The notes beneath the pieces are model-generated. The model had not been told where the DNA came from. It was given only the letters and a program-made list of their open reading frames with translations, and made no database searches. Below, piece after piece: positions 13,834 to 20,082 of a DNA stretch of 20,082 nucleotides (positions are counted from its first letter, which is position 1; every line of letters begins with the position of its first letter). Both the position numbers and the translations under genes were made by a program. This DNA is from Chitinophagaceae bacterium (GTDB lineage Bacteria > Bacteroidota > Bacteroidia > Chitinophagales > Chitinophagaceae), in the NCBI GenBank assembly GCA_003456175.1, contig DMPB01000056.1, forward strand, positions 1 to 20,082, written 5' to 3'.

Positions 13834-14721
13834 CTAACCGCTAATTGCTTTTAAACTCAAATCTACACTACGAGCCTGATGTATTAAGCCGCCTACACTT
13901 ACATAAGTTACACCTGTTGCTGCATAAGCTGCTATGGTATTTAAATTGATGCCGCCGCTAGCTTCTGTTTCAAAACGACCATCAATTAACTGCACTGCTT
14001 CGGCTACTTGCTCGGGTGTAAAGTTATCGAGCATAATACGAAACGCTTTGCCTTCGGCATGCTTGCATACCAAAGCAACATCTTGTAGGCTACGTGTTTC
14101 TACTTCAATTTTTAGTGGTTGTTGCAGTGTTTGAACATAGGCATATGCTTTGTTAATCGCCGGAATGATACCACCTGCAAAATCAATATGATTGTCTTTC
14201 AACATTATCATATCATACAATGCAAATCGGTGATTGATGCCGCCACCTATACGTACTGCTTCTTTTTCTAATAAGCGAAAGTTGGGTGTTGTTTTTCGGG
14301 TATCGAGTAGTTTTGTATTATAGCCTTGTAAGCGTTCGGTGTATTGCTTAGTAAGTGTTGCAATACCACTCATACGTTGCATGGTATTTAACACTAAACG
14401 TTCGCAACTTAACAGGGTGTGTACTTTAGCCCTTACGGTAAATGCCAATTCGCCATGTTGCATGTATGCACCATCTTCCTTATGAACTATAACATTGGCT
14501 TCAGGCTCTACAAGTTGAAATATAAATTGTGCTACTGCTACACCAGCTAATATACCAGCTTCTTTTATTTTCAATACGGCAGTGCCAACCGCATCGGCGG
14601 GTATACAGCTTAACGTGCTGTGATCGCCACTGCCAATATCTTCTTGCAATGCTTGCTCTACTAAGTGTTGCAAGTGTTGCCGATATGCTGCTTCGGTGAA
14701 TATACTTCCAGGATATTGCAT
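13834..14721 (-). CDS. nadC: Nicotinate-nucleotide pyrophosphorylase (carboxylating), quinolinate phosphoribosyltransferase
   Basis: Converts quinolinate and PRPP to nicotinate mononucleotide, CO2 and PPi in de novo NAD synthesis, in the cytoplasm. 295 residues is normal. Landmarks are QEDIGSGDHST at 27-36, the CERLVLNTMQRMSGIAT segment (E107/R108), DTRKTTPNFR at 140-149, IGGGINHRFALYDMIMLKDNHI at 158-179, then VETRSL, IMLDNF and the phosphate-binding EASGGIN. All key quinolinate and PRPP contacts are present. nadA and nadB are not in this window. The gene continues into the SUI1 gene 2 bases later. A 12/13 copy of the repeat (14431-14442) is read on the gene strand as AFTVRAK. Confidence 0.96.
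   Translation of the reverse strand: MQYPGSIFTEAAYRQHLQHLVEQALQEDIGSGDHSTLSCIPADAVGTAVLKIKEAGILAGVAVAQFIFQLVEPEANVIVHKEDGAYMQHGELAFTVRAKVHTLLSCERLVLNTMQRMSGIATLTKQYTERLQGYNTKLLDTRKTTPNFRLLEKEAVRIGGGINHRFALYDMIMLKDNHIDFAGGIIPAINKAYAYVQTLQQPLKIEVETRSLQDVALVCKHAEGKAFRIMLDNFTPEQVAEAVQLIDGRFETEASGGINLNTIAAYAATGVTYVSVGGLIHQARSVDLSLKAISG
14431..14442 (+). repeat. Interspersed motif, 12 of 13 bases (inside nadC)
   Basis: CCTTACGGTAAA with C instead of A at the first motif position, opposite to the coding strand of nadC. The neighbouring bases match those around the degenerate copy at 6028-6040. Confidence 0.75.
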
Positions 14722-14759
14722 GATGTATAATATTACACGACTTACAAGCTGCTTTTGTA

Positions 14760-14772
14760 TTTACCGTAAGGT
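14760..14772 (-). repeat. Interspersed 13-mer, copy 12
   Basis: Exact copy in the 55-base gap between the helicase stop and nadC, 4 bases from the helicase stop codon. Confidence 0.9.
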
Positions 14773-14776
14773 AGTA

Positions 14777-17137
14777 CTAGCTTACAATCATGAGTTTTGC
14801 GAAATTGAGTACTAAGTTTTTTTCGCCATTGGTATCAAACGCAATTAATGCTTTAGGGTTGTGTTGGCCACCTTCTACTTTTTTAACAGTGCCCATGCCA
14901 AACTTTTGATGTTCTACACGCATACCTTCTTTTATATCGGCAGGATTGCTAGGTATAAAATTACTACTTGGCACATGTGTTACTACTGGTGGTGTGGTTG
15001 GCTTTGGCGCTAAATAGGTAGGTGTGGTTGGTTGCTTTTTGGTAGGTGGTGCTCCGTAACGGCGTTCGGCGGCGGCAGCATCGTTACTATTACCAAAACC
15101 ACGTTGCATGCGTTGAAAGGCCGAGCCCATATCGTTAAAGCTGGTGCCCATATTACGCATGCCGCCACCGGCATAACTTTTATTGATATGTTGTTCGGGC
15201 ATTTCTTCTAGAAAACGGCTAGGCTCATTTTGTACGAGATTGCCAAAACGGTAGCGAGCATTAGCGTAGGTAAGCCATAGCTTTTGCTTGGCACGTGTTA
15301 CGGCTACATAAAACAATCGTCGTTCTTCTTCAAGCTCTTCTCTGGTATTGATGCTTAAGCCACTTGGGAAGATGGTTTCTTCAACGCCTCCTACAAATAC
15401 TACCGGAAATTCAAGTCCTTTTGCTGCGTGTATGGTCATTAGCTTAACAACATTATCGTCTTGCTTTTCATTATCAGCGTCGGTTAATAGGGTGATTTGT
15501 TGGAGGTAAGTACCTAAACTTTTTTCGAGTAATTCACCGTCATCATTACTGGGGCTTTCTGTCCACTCTTTAATAGAGTTAAGTAATTCTTGTATGTTTT
15601 CGTAGCGAGCTAAGCCTTCTGTAGTTTTATCGTTGAAAAGCTCTTTCACCAAGTTGGTATGCTTACCTACTTGTACTGCCAAATCGTAAGCATTAGTACT
15701 GCTTAACATGCTTTGGAAGTAACGCATCATGGTTACGAAATTTTGAATAGCTTCTAATGTACCAGCTCTAAAGCCAAACTCACCTGCACGGGTTAGCACT
15801 TCCCAAAAAGTAATATTGTATTCGTTCGCAGCAATACCTACTTTTTCAATTGTTGTTTTACCAATGCCACGTACAGGATAGTTAATGATTCTTTTGATAG
15901 CCTCTTCATCGCGGGTATTTACAATTACACGTAAGTAGGCAATAAAATCTTTCACTTCTTTGCGCTGATAAAAGCTTAGGCCACCATAAATACGATAGGC
16001 AATGCCCATACGGCGAAGACTTTCTTCGAAACTGCGGCTTTGTGCATTGGTACGATAAAGAATTGCAAAGTCGCTGTTGTTGAAATGATAACGTAGTTTT
16101 TGTTCTTGTATGGTATCGGCTACGTATCTACCTTCATCGTTATCTGTCATGGTTCGAACCAAACGAATTTTTTCGCCTGTTTCATTTTGGGTCCATAAGT
16201 CTTTGGGTATTTGCCCTTTATTATTTCTGATAACCTCGTTGGCTACTTGTAAGATGGTTTGGGTACTACGATAGTTTTGTTCTAGTTTAATTACGGTAAC
16301 CTCATCGTAATCTTTTTGAAATTGTAATATGTTTTCAATGGTAGCACCTCTAAAACTGTAGATACTTTGTGCATCATCGCCCACCACACAAATATTTTCG
16401 TTGGCTGCGGCCAGTAGTTTTGTAATTTGATACTGTACAGGGTTAGTATCTTGATACTCATCAATCATTACATACTTGAACTTATGCTGATACTTATGTA
16501 ATACCTCTGGAAAATCGCGAAGTATTTCATACATCTTCAACAGCAAATCATCAAAATCCATCGCCCCATTTTTAAAACAACGTTCGGCGTATGCTTTATA
16601 AATTTTTGCAATAGCGGGGCGGTTGGTACGCATATCTTCTTGCTGAATATAATAATCGTTGGCATACTCAGCAGGACCAACCAATGCATTTTTAGCCTGA
16701 CTAATTCTCGAACCAACAATGTTAGGCTTGTAATGTTTTTCGTCGAGGTTCAGCTCTTGTACTACGGTTTTAATAACACTTCTACTATCATCGGTATCAT
16801 AAATGGTGAAACTACTCGGGTAGCCAATACGGTGGGCTTCGCCACGTAACACCCTTGCGAACACACTATGGAATGTGCCAATGTATAAGTTACGAGCTTC
16901 TGAATTACCTAAGGTTTTGGTAATACGCTCCTTCATTTCATTAGCTGCTTTGTTGGTAAAAGTGAGCGCCAAAATATTAAATGCATCTACCTTATGAAAA
17001 CCCATGAGGTAAGCAATTCTACTCGTGAGCACTTTAGTTTTGCCACTGCCTGCGCCAGCTACAATCATCAATGGGCCATCTTTATGCATTACGGCCTCCC
17101 GCTGTTGCGGGTTCAATCCTGCTAAAATATCCTGCAT
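14777..17137 (-). CDS. ATP-dependent DNA helicase, UvrD/PcrA/Rep family (SF1A)
   Basis: A 3'-5' helicase of about 786 residues acting in nucleotide excision repair, replication restart and RecA clearance. The motifs appear in order: Q-motif LNPQQREAV at 8-16, Walker A AGAGSGKT at 27-34, TFTNKAANEMKERI, IGTFHSVFAR, Walker B VMIDEYQDTNPVQY, VVGDDAQSIYSFRGA, LEQNYRS, LMTIHAAKGLEFPVVFVGGVEE and RRLFYVAVTRAK. After a Gly/Pro/Thr-rich linker the C-terminus (GMRVEHQKFGMGTVKKVEG) is the Tudor-like tail typical of PcrA/UvrD that contacts RNA polymerase. The frame is open to an ATG at 17155, but the 17137 ATG gives the usual MQDILAGLNPQQ start; the upstream ATG lies in a small inverted repeat (arms 17140-17147 and 17161-17168). 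Confidence 0.95.
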   Translation of the reverse strand: MQDILAGLNPQQREAVMHKDGPLMIVAGAGSGKTKVLTSRIAYLMGFHKVDAFNILALTFTNKAANEMKERITKTLGNSEARNLYIGTFHSVFARVLRGEAHRIGYPSSFTIYDTDDSRSVIKTVVQELNLDEKHYKPNIVGSRISQAKNALVGPAEYANDYYIQQEDMRTNRPAIAKIYKAYAERCFKNGAMDFDDLLLKMYEILRDFPEVLHKYQHKFKYVMIDEYQDTNPVQYQITKLLAAANENICVVGDDAQSIYSFRGATIENILQFQKDYDEVTVIKLEQNYRSTQTILQVANEVIRNNKGQIPKDLWTQNETGEKIRLVRTMTDNDEGRYVADTIQEQKLRYHFNNSDFAILYRTNAQSRSFEESLRRMGIAYRIYGGLSFYQRKEVKDFIAYLRVIVNTRDEEAIKRIINYPVRGIGKTTIEKVGIAANEYNITFWEVLTRAGEFGFRAGTLEAIQNFVTMMRYFQSMLSSTNAYDLAVQVGKHTNLVKELFNDKTTEGLARYENIQELLNSIKEWTESPSNDDGELLEKSLGTYLQQITLLTDADNEKQDDNVVKLMTIHAAKGLEFPVVFVGGVEETIFPSGLSINTREELEEERRLFYVAVTRAKQKLWLTYANARYRFGNLVQNEPSRFLEEMPEQHINKSYAGGGMRNMGTSFNDMGSAFQRMQRGFGNSNDAAAAERRYGAPPTKKQPTTPTYLAPKPTTPPVVTHVPSSNFIPSNPADIKEGMRVEHQKFGMGTVKKVEGGQHNPKALIAFDTNGEKNLVLNFAKLMIVS

Positions 17138-17220
17138 GGGTGCAAGGTAAGGCAAGGGCGCCTTGCACTAGGGCAATGTTTGTAATTTACTATCCTGAAA
17201 AAAGAAATTTATGGCTGAAT

Positions 17221-17233
17221 ACCTTACGGTAAA
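17221..17233 (+). repeat. Interspersed 13-mer, copy 13
   Basis: Exact copy in the gap between the secreted proline-rich protein and the UvrD-like helicase. Confidence 0.9.
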
Positions 17234-17276
17234 TGTTGTACTGCCAATGCAACCACCCTACTATCATTAAACAAGC

Positions 17277-18260
17277 TTATTCTACGCCAGTTTCGCCGGT
17301 ACGTTGCTTGCTCTTTTTACCTTTTTTCTGTTTTACACCTTTAGCGTTCTTGCCACCAATACCGAGTGGGTCGCCAAAAGCAGGGTCGGCAGCTTCTTCT
17401 TCTACCATAAGCTTCCAATTCGTGCATTTGTATGTTTCTATGAGGCCTGCCAGTTCACCCATATGGCCGCAGTGCTTTTGTCCGTCGCTGCAAGTAGTAC
17501 TACAATACACCACCGGAATATCAATAATAATATTTTCAATTTCCGACAAGTTGCTGTACCGAAGCGGTGCCTTGCGTACAAAACCTATGATATAATCTTC
17601 GTAATACTTGATTTTAGTGGTAACCAACATTTCTTCGCCCGAAGCTTCATCCAATACATTTTGCTGATGCTCCTCCGTCATTTTAAGCATTTCAAGCGGC
17701 CCCATATTTTTAACTCGTACAATAATATTCTCGGGCAGCTTGGTATCTTTTAGTTTTTTGATAAGCTTTTCTTTACCACTACTATCGGTAGCAATACGCA
17801 TTTGATCTTCTGGCACAGCACCGCCGGGGCGAATTACCATTCGCTTTTTAGGCGTTGTATCGGTAATGTTGTTTGTACTATCATTTGCCGTAAGGCGAGC
17901 AGTATCTGTTGTAGCCACCCCGCCACCGGGTCTTATTTTTGTACTAGGCTTTGGAGGTATCGTATCATTAACTGTTGCATCGCCGCCGCCGGGCCTTATT
18001 GTAGTGCTCGGTTTGGGTACGGGCTCTAATTGTTTGGTAGCAATGGTATCGGCAGGTACAGGTTTGGTGGTAATAGGCTTGGCAGTATCGGCAACTAGGG
18101 GCTTAGGCTTTGTAATAGGCTTTGGCACTGCGGTTTTGGGCGCAGGCTTAGGTTGACTCACCGGTGCTGAAGTAGGTGGCTTTTTCCTGAATTGGGCATT
18201 TGCAAAAACGGGCAGTAGTAGCCCTAACATCAACCAATAAAACGAAAAACGTGCTTGCAT
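17277..18260 (-). CDS. Secreted proline/threonine-rich protein with IRPGGG repeats, function unknown
   Basis: 327 residues, no family recognised. Residues 1-22 (FSFYWLMLGLLLPVFANA) are a Sec signal peptide. Residues 25-155 are rich in Pro, Thr, Lys and Asp and contain three related repeats: PKPSTTIRPGGG (82-93), PKPSTKIRPGGG (103-114) and MVIRPGGAVPED (141-152). Residues 160-290 look folded, with KLPENIIVRVKNMGPLEML, KYYEDYIIGFVRKAPLRYS and IIIDIPVVYCSTTC. Four cysteines lie at 253, 257, 264 and 279, and an H-C-G-H stretch could bind metal or form disulfides. The tail is strongly basic (QKKGKKSKQR). A periplasmic or surface location is likely. A variant 13-mer copy (17884-17896) encodes RLTAND within the linker. 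Confidence 0.7.
   Translation of the reverse strand: MQARFSFYWLMLGLLLPVFANAQFRKKPPTSAPVSQPKPAPKTAVPKPITKPKPLVADTAKPITTKPVPADTIATKQLEPVPKPSTTIRPGGGDATVNDTIPPKPSTKIRPGGGVATTDTARLTANDSTNNITDTTPKKRMVIRPGGAVPEDQMRIATDSSGKEKLIKKLKDTKLPENIIVRVKNMGPLEMLKMTEEHQQNVLDEASGEEMLVTTKIKYYEDYIIGFVRKAPLRYSNLSEIENIIIDIPVVYCSTTCSDGQKHCGHMGELAGLIETYKCTNWKLMVEEEAADPAFGDPLGIGGKNAKGVKQKKGKKSKQRTGETGVE
17884..17896 (-). repeat. Paired-substitution variant of the 13-mer (GCCTTACGGCAAA), copy A
   Basis: Minus-strand GCCTTACGGCAAA: both outer arm bases changed (A to G and T to C), so the arms stay complementary. It is in the proline-rich gene and encodes LTAND. Confidence 0.65.
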
Positions 18261-18351
18261 GCCTTAATAATTTCAGGGCTAAGTTATTTATTGGCTTCGA
18301 ATTATCACCAACTGCCATACAAGGCTTTAAAAAACAATACTTTCGAGCTAC

Positions 18352-20082
18352 ATGAGTAATTCGGTTTTTGATATTGCCAGTTCGTTTGTATTGCATACGA
18401 ATAAAAGTATTTTCCTTACGGGAAAAGCTGGTACAGGCAAAACCACCTTCTTAAAGCAGGTGGTACAAGCTTGTACTAAAAATTTAGTAGTAGTGGCACC
18501 AACTGGTGTGGCTGCTATTAATGCTGGCGGTGTAACCATTCACAGCTTTTTCAACTTACCCTTCTCGCCTTATTTACCGCAAGGTAATGGCTGGGGTAGT
18601 GGCGATACAGCGGCTTATAGCAATACGCAATTAATTAACAAAGTAAAATTCAATAGCGAAAAAATTGAACTGCTACAAGCGTTAGAACTTCTTATTATTG
18701 ATGAGGTGAGTATGGTGCGTGCCGATGTACTAGATGCGATTGATGCTATTTTGCGCCACTACAGAAAGCAATATCAAGCTCCTTTTGGAGGTGTGCAATT
18801 ACTATGTATTGGCGATGTATATCAGCTACCGCCTGTTGTAAGCGATACCGAATGGCCGTTGCTGCAACAAGTGTATGCAACACCTTATTTTTTTAGTAGT
18901 TTGGTATTTGCAGCAGCAGCGCCATTATGTATTGAGTTAGATAAAGTATATCGCCAACAAGAAGGAAGTTTTATCCGCTTATTAAATCAGGTACGTAACA
19001 ACGAATTTGATGAAGATGGTTATGATATGTTACAGTCCTTACAACAGCATGTACTTAATAGCGATGTAGGTGTAATTACACTAACCAGTCACAATGCTAT
19101 TGCCGACGACATCAATCAAAAAGCTTTGGCTGCACTACCCGGCATGGCATTGGGATTTGAAGCTATTATTGAAGGCGAATTTTCTGAAAAAAGTTACCCC
19201 GCCGATGCTGTATTGGTATTAAAAGTGGGTGCCCAAGTAATGTTTATTAAAAACGATACCGAACGTATTCGTCGCTATTACAACGGCAAAATTGGTATTG
19301 TAACAGCACTCGACAGTAATGTAATTACGGTGCATTGCGAAGGCGATGATAGCCCTATTGCCGTTGAAAAAACCATTTGGAATAATACTCGCTATCAGCT
19401 GAATGCGAGTTCGCAAAGTATAGAAGAAGAGGTGGTGGGCAGCTTCACACAATTTCCGTTAAGGCTGGCTTGGGCTGTAACCATACACAAAAGTCAGGGC
19501 CTCACCTTTGATAAAGTGAAAATTGATGCTGGCAAGGCATTTGCACCCGGACAAGTATATGTAGCTTTAAGCAGATGTACCCGGCTCGATGGTATTCAAC
19601 TATTAAGTAGCCTTACGGCAAATGCTATACGCACCGACCCTCGTATCGTAGCTTTTTCGCAAACACAAAAAACACCCGTTGCACAATTACCCTTTCTGCT
19701 AGAAGAGGCTAAAATTAGCTATCAGCAAATGCAGTTGTATCAATGGTTTGGCGATATTCAGTTACCAAAAGCACTAATACCATTAATAAATACCATTAAT
19801 ACCGCTGGTCATCAATGTAACCCCAACCCTACTGCTACTATTGTGGCATGGGGCGAAGTGGTAACCAACGTTACGCAAGTGGCTAAAAGGTTTAAAAGTC
19901 AGCTACAACAGCTGCTACCTAACGATTCTTTACCTGAAGAAAGCACAGCACTGCAACAACGCTTACAAGCCGCTGCGGGCTATTTTGTACAACAATTACA
20001 GCCCATTGTACAAGCGCTTGCTGCATTAGATTTTGCTTGCGATAGTAAGCCGCAAGCCAAGCAATTACTAGACAAGCTACAA
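18352..20082 (+). CDS. Pif1/RecD2-like SF1B helicase (3' end cut by window edge)
   Basis: 577 codons are present and the frame is still open. A 5'-3' helicase of the PIF1 type found widely in Bacteroidota, expected to act on DNA structures such as G-quadruplexes or replication intermediates. Visible motifs are Walker A IFLTGKAGTGKTTFL at about 20-34, APTGVAAINAGGVTIHSFF, Walker B LLIIDEVSMVRADVLD, CIGDVYQLPPVV, LDKVYRQ, LTSHNAIADDIN, a 2B/SH3-like insertion with VGAQVMFIKND and GKIGIVT, RLAWAVTIHKSQGLTFDKVKID and GQVYVALSRCT. The part after residue ~430 is Gln/Leu-rich and helical, with no recognised domain before the window ends. The ATG at 18352 gives a typical N-terminus. It is divergent from the proline-rich gene across 91 bases in which I see no clear promoter. 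Confidence 0.93.
   Translation, partial: MSNSVFDIASSFVLHTNKSIFLTGKAGTGKTTFLKQVVQACTKNLVVVAPTGVAAINAGGVTIHSFFNLPFSPYLPQGNGWGSGDTAAYSNTQLINKVKFNSEKIELLQALELLIIDEVSMVRADVLDAIDAILRHYRKQYQAPFGGVQLLCIGDVYQLPPVVSDTEWPLLQQVYATPYFFSSLVFAAAAPLCIELDKVYRQQEGSFIRLLNQVRNNEFDEDGYDMLQSLQQHVLNSDVGVITLTSHNAIADDINQKALAALPGMALGFEAIIEGEFSEKSYPADAVLVLKVGAQVMFIKNDTERIRRYYNGKIGIVTALDSNVITVHCEGDDSPIAVEKTIWNNTRYQLNASSQSIEEEVVGSFTQFPLRLAWAVTIHKSQGLTFDKVKIDAGKAFAPGQVYVALSRCTRLDGIQLLSSLTANAIRTDPRIVAFSQTQKTPVAQLPFLLEEAKISYQQMQLYQWFGDIQLPKALIPLINTINTAGHQCNPNPTATIVAWGEVVTNVTQVAKRFKSQLQQLLPNDSLPEESTALQQRLQAAAGYFVQQLQPIVQALAALDFACDSKPQAKQLLDKLQ
18414..18425 (+). repeat. Degenerate motif over the Pif1 Walker A codons
   Basis: CCTTACGGGAAA retains the CCTTACGG core and covers codons for F-L-T-G-K of Walker A. 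The protein constraint may explain it, so it is weak evidence for a real copy. Confidence 0.3.
18573..18585 (-). repeat. One-mismatch copy of the 13-mer (inside Pif1-like gene)
   Basis: TTTACCGCAAGGT on the plus strand: 12 of 13 bases, with one central change, encoding LPQG. Confidence 0.6.
19610..19622 (+). repeat. Paired-substitution variant of the 13-mer, copy B
   Basis: GCCTTACGGCAAA, identical to the variant at 17884-17896 but on the other strand. It lies in the Pif1-like gene and encodes LTANA. Confidence 0.65.

Noticed and set aside
16291..16302. ATTACGGTAACC in the UvrD-like helicase gene as another motif copy
   Set aside because: Only TTACGGTAA is shared; the invariant CC and the AAA tail are not kept.
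915..17233. The 13-mer as a CRISPR repeat, IS end or tandem repeat
   Set aside because: Spacing is irregular (162 bases to over 3 kb), orientation is mixed, copies sit within conserved genes in frame, and there are no target-site duplications or larger shared flanks.
915..17233. The 13-mer as a regulator-binding site or replication-polarised KOPS/Chi-type site
   Set aside because: Copies within coding regions of unrelated genes do not fit a regulon. Exact copies split 8 to 5 between strands, which shows no strong polarity, although one window cannot exclude a weak bias.
17304..18156. Plus-strand frames over the proline-rich gene, with hydrophobic stretches
   Set aside because: They arise from the Pro/Thr/Gly-rich codons on the other strand; the minus-strand frame has a clear signal peptide and repeats.

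Overview
The window looks like a chromosomal segment from a Bacteroidota bacterium, probably Chitinophagaceae or a close relative. The evidence is moderately low GC, almost no Shine-Dalgarno sequences before starts, a few TAnnTTTG-type -7 elements, a LytS/LytTR two-component pair, an AT-hook MerR regulator, a bacterial SUI1/YciH factor and a standalone LpxD. The family-level guess is inference. No rRNA, tRNA, CRISPR array, prophage or insertion sequence is visible, and the gene content is ordinary housekeeping and accessory metabolism.

Layout. Positions 1-1531 (minus strand) hold a truncated GNAT acetyltransferase, rpiB and an RluE-like rRNA pseudouridine synthase. A hairpin-rich 307-base gap leads to lpxD (+), which ends at a bidirectional terminator. 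A minus-strand pair follows (extended SDR reductase and 3-hydroxybutyryl-CoA dehydrogenase), divergent from a plus-strand run: MerR/AT-hook regulator, thioredoxin-fold protein and long-chain acyl-CoA synthetase. After a long hairpin come minus-strand genes: an acyltransferase-3 membrane protein, a LytTR response regulator with its LytS-type kinase, a small beta-barrel protein and a DODA-type dioxygenase. A membrane-anchored thermonuclease (+) converges on SUI1-nadC (-), followed on the minus strand by a UvrD/PcrA helicase and a proline-rich secreted protein. The window ends inside a Pif1-like helicase (+).

The standout signal is not a gene. A directional, partly palindromic 13-mer, ACCTTACGGTAAA, occurs 13 times exactly, plus several one- or two-mismatch copies, on both strands and about once per 1.5 kb. 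Chance expectation for a given 13-mer here is far below one. Seven of the 13 exact copies lie in the roughly 7% of the window that is intergenic (one of them overlaps a stop codon by one base), and six lie inside unrelated coding sequences, often encoding Leu-Thr-Val-Asn. Two variant copies carry a paired change (GCCTTACGGC) that preserves arm complementarity. Density, directionality and placement resemble DNA uptake sequences (DUS of Neisseria, USS of Pasteurellaceae) or highly iterated palindromes (HIP1 of cyanobacteria). I know of no described equivalent with this sequence in Bacteroidota, but I could not search. This is the best candidate for an undescribed system.

The genes do not form one pathway. 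Likely local units are GNAT-rpiB, SDR-HBD (beta-oxidation-type chemistry), MerR-thioredoxin (4-base overlap), kinase-regulator (4-base overlap) and nadC-SUI1 (2-base gap).
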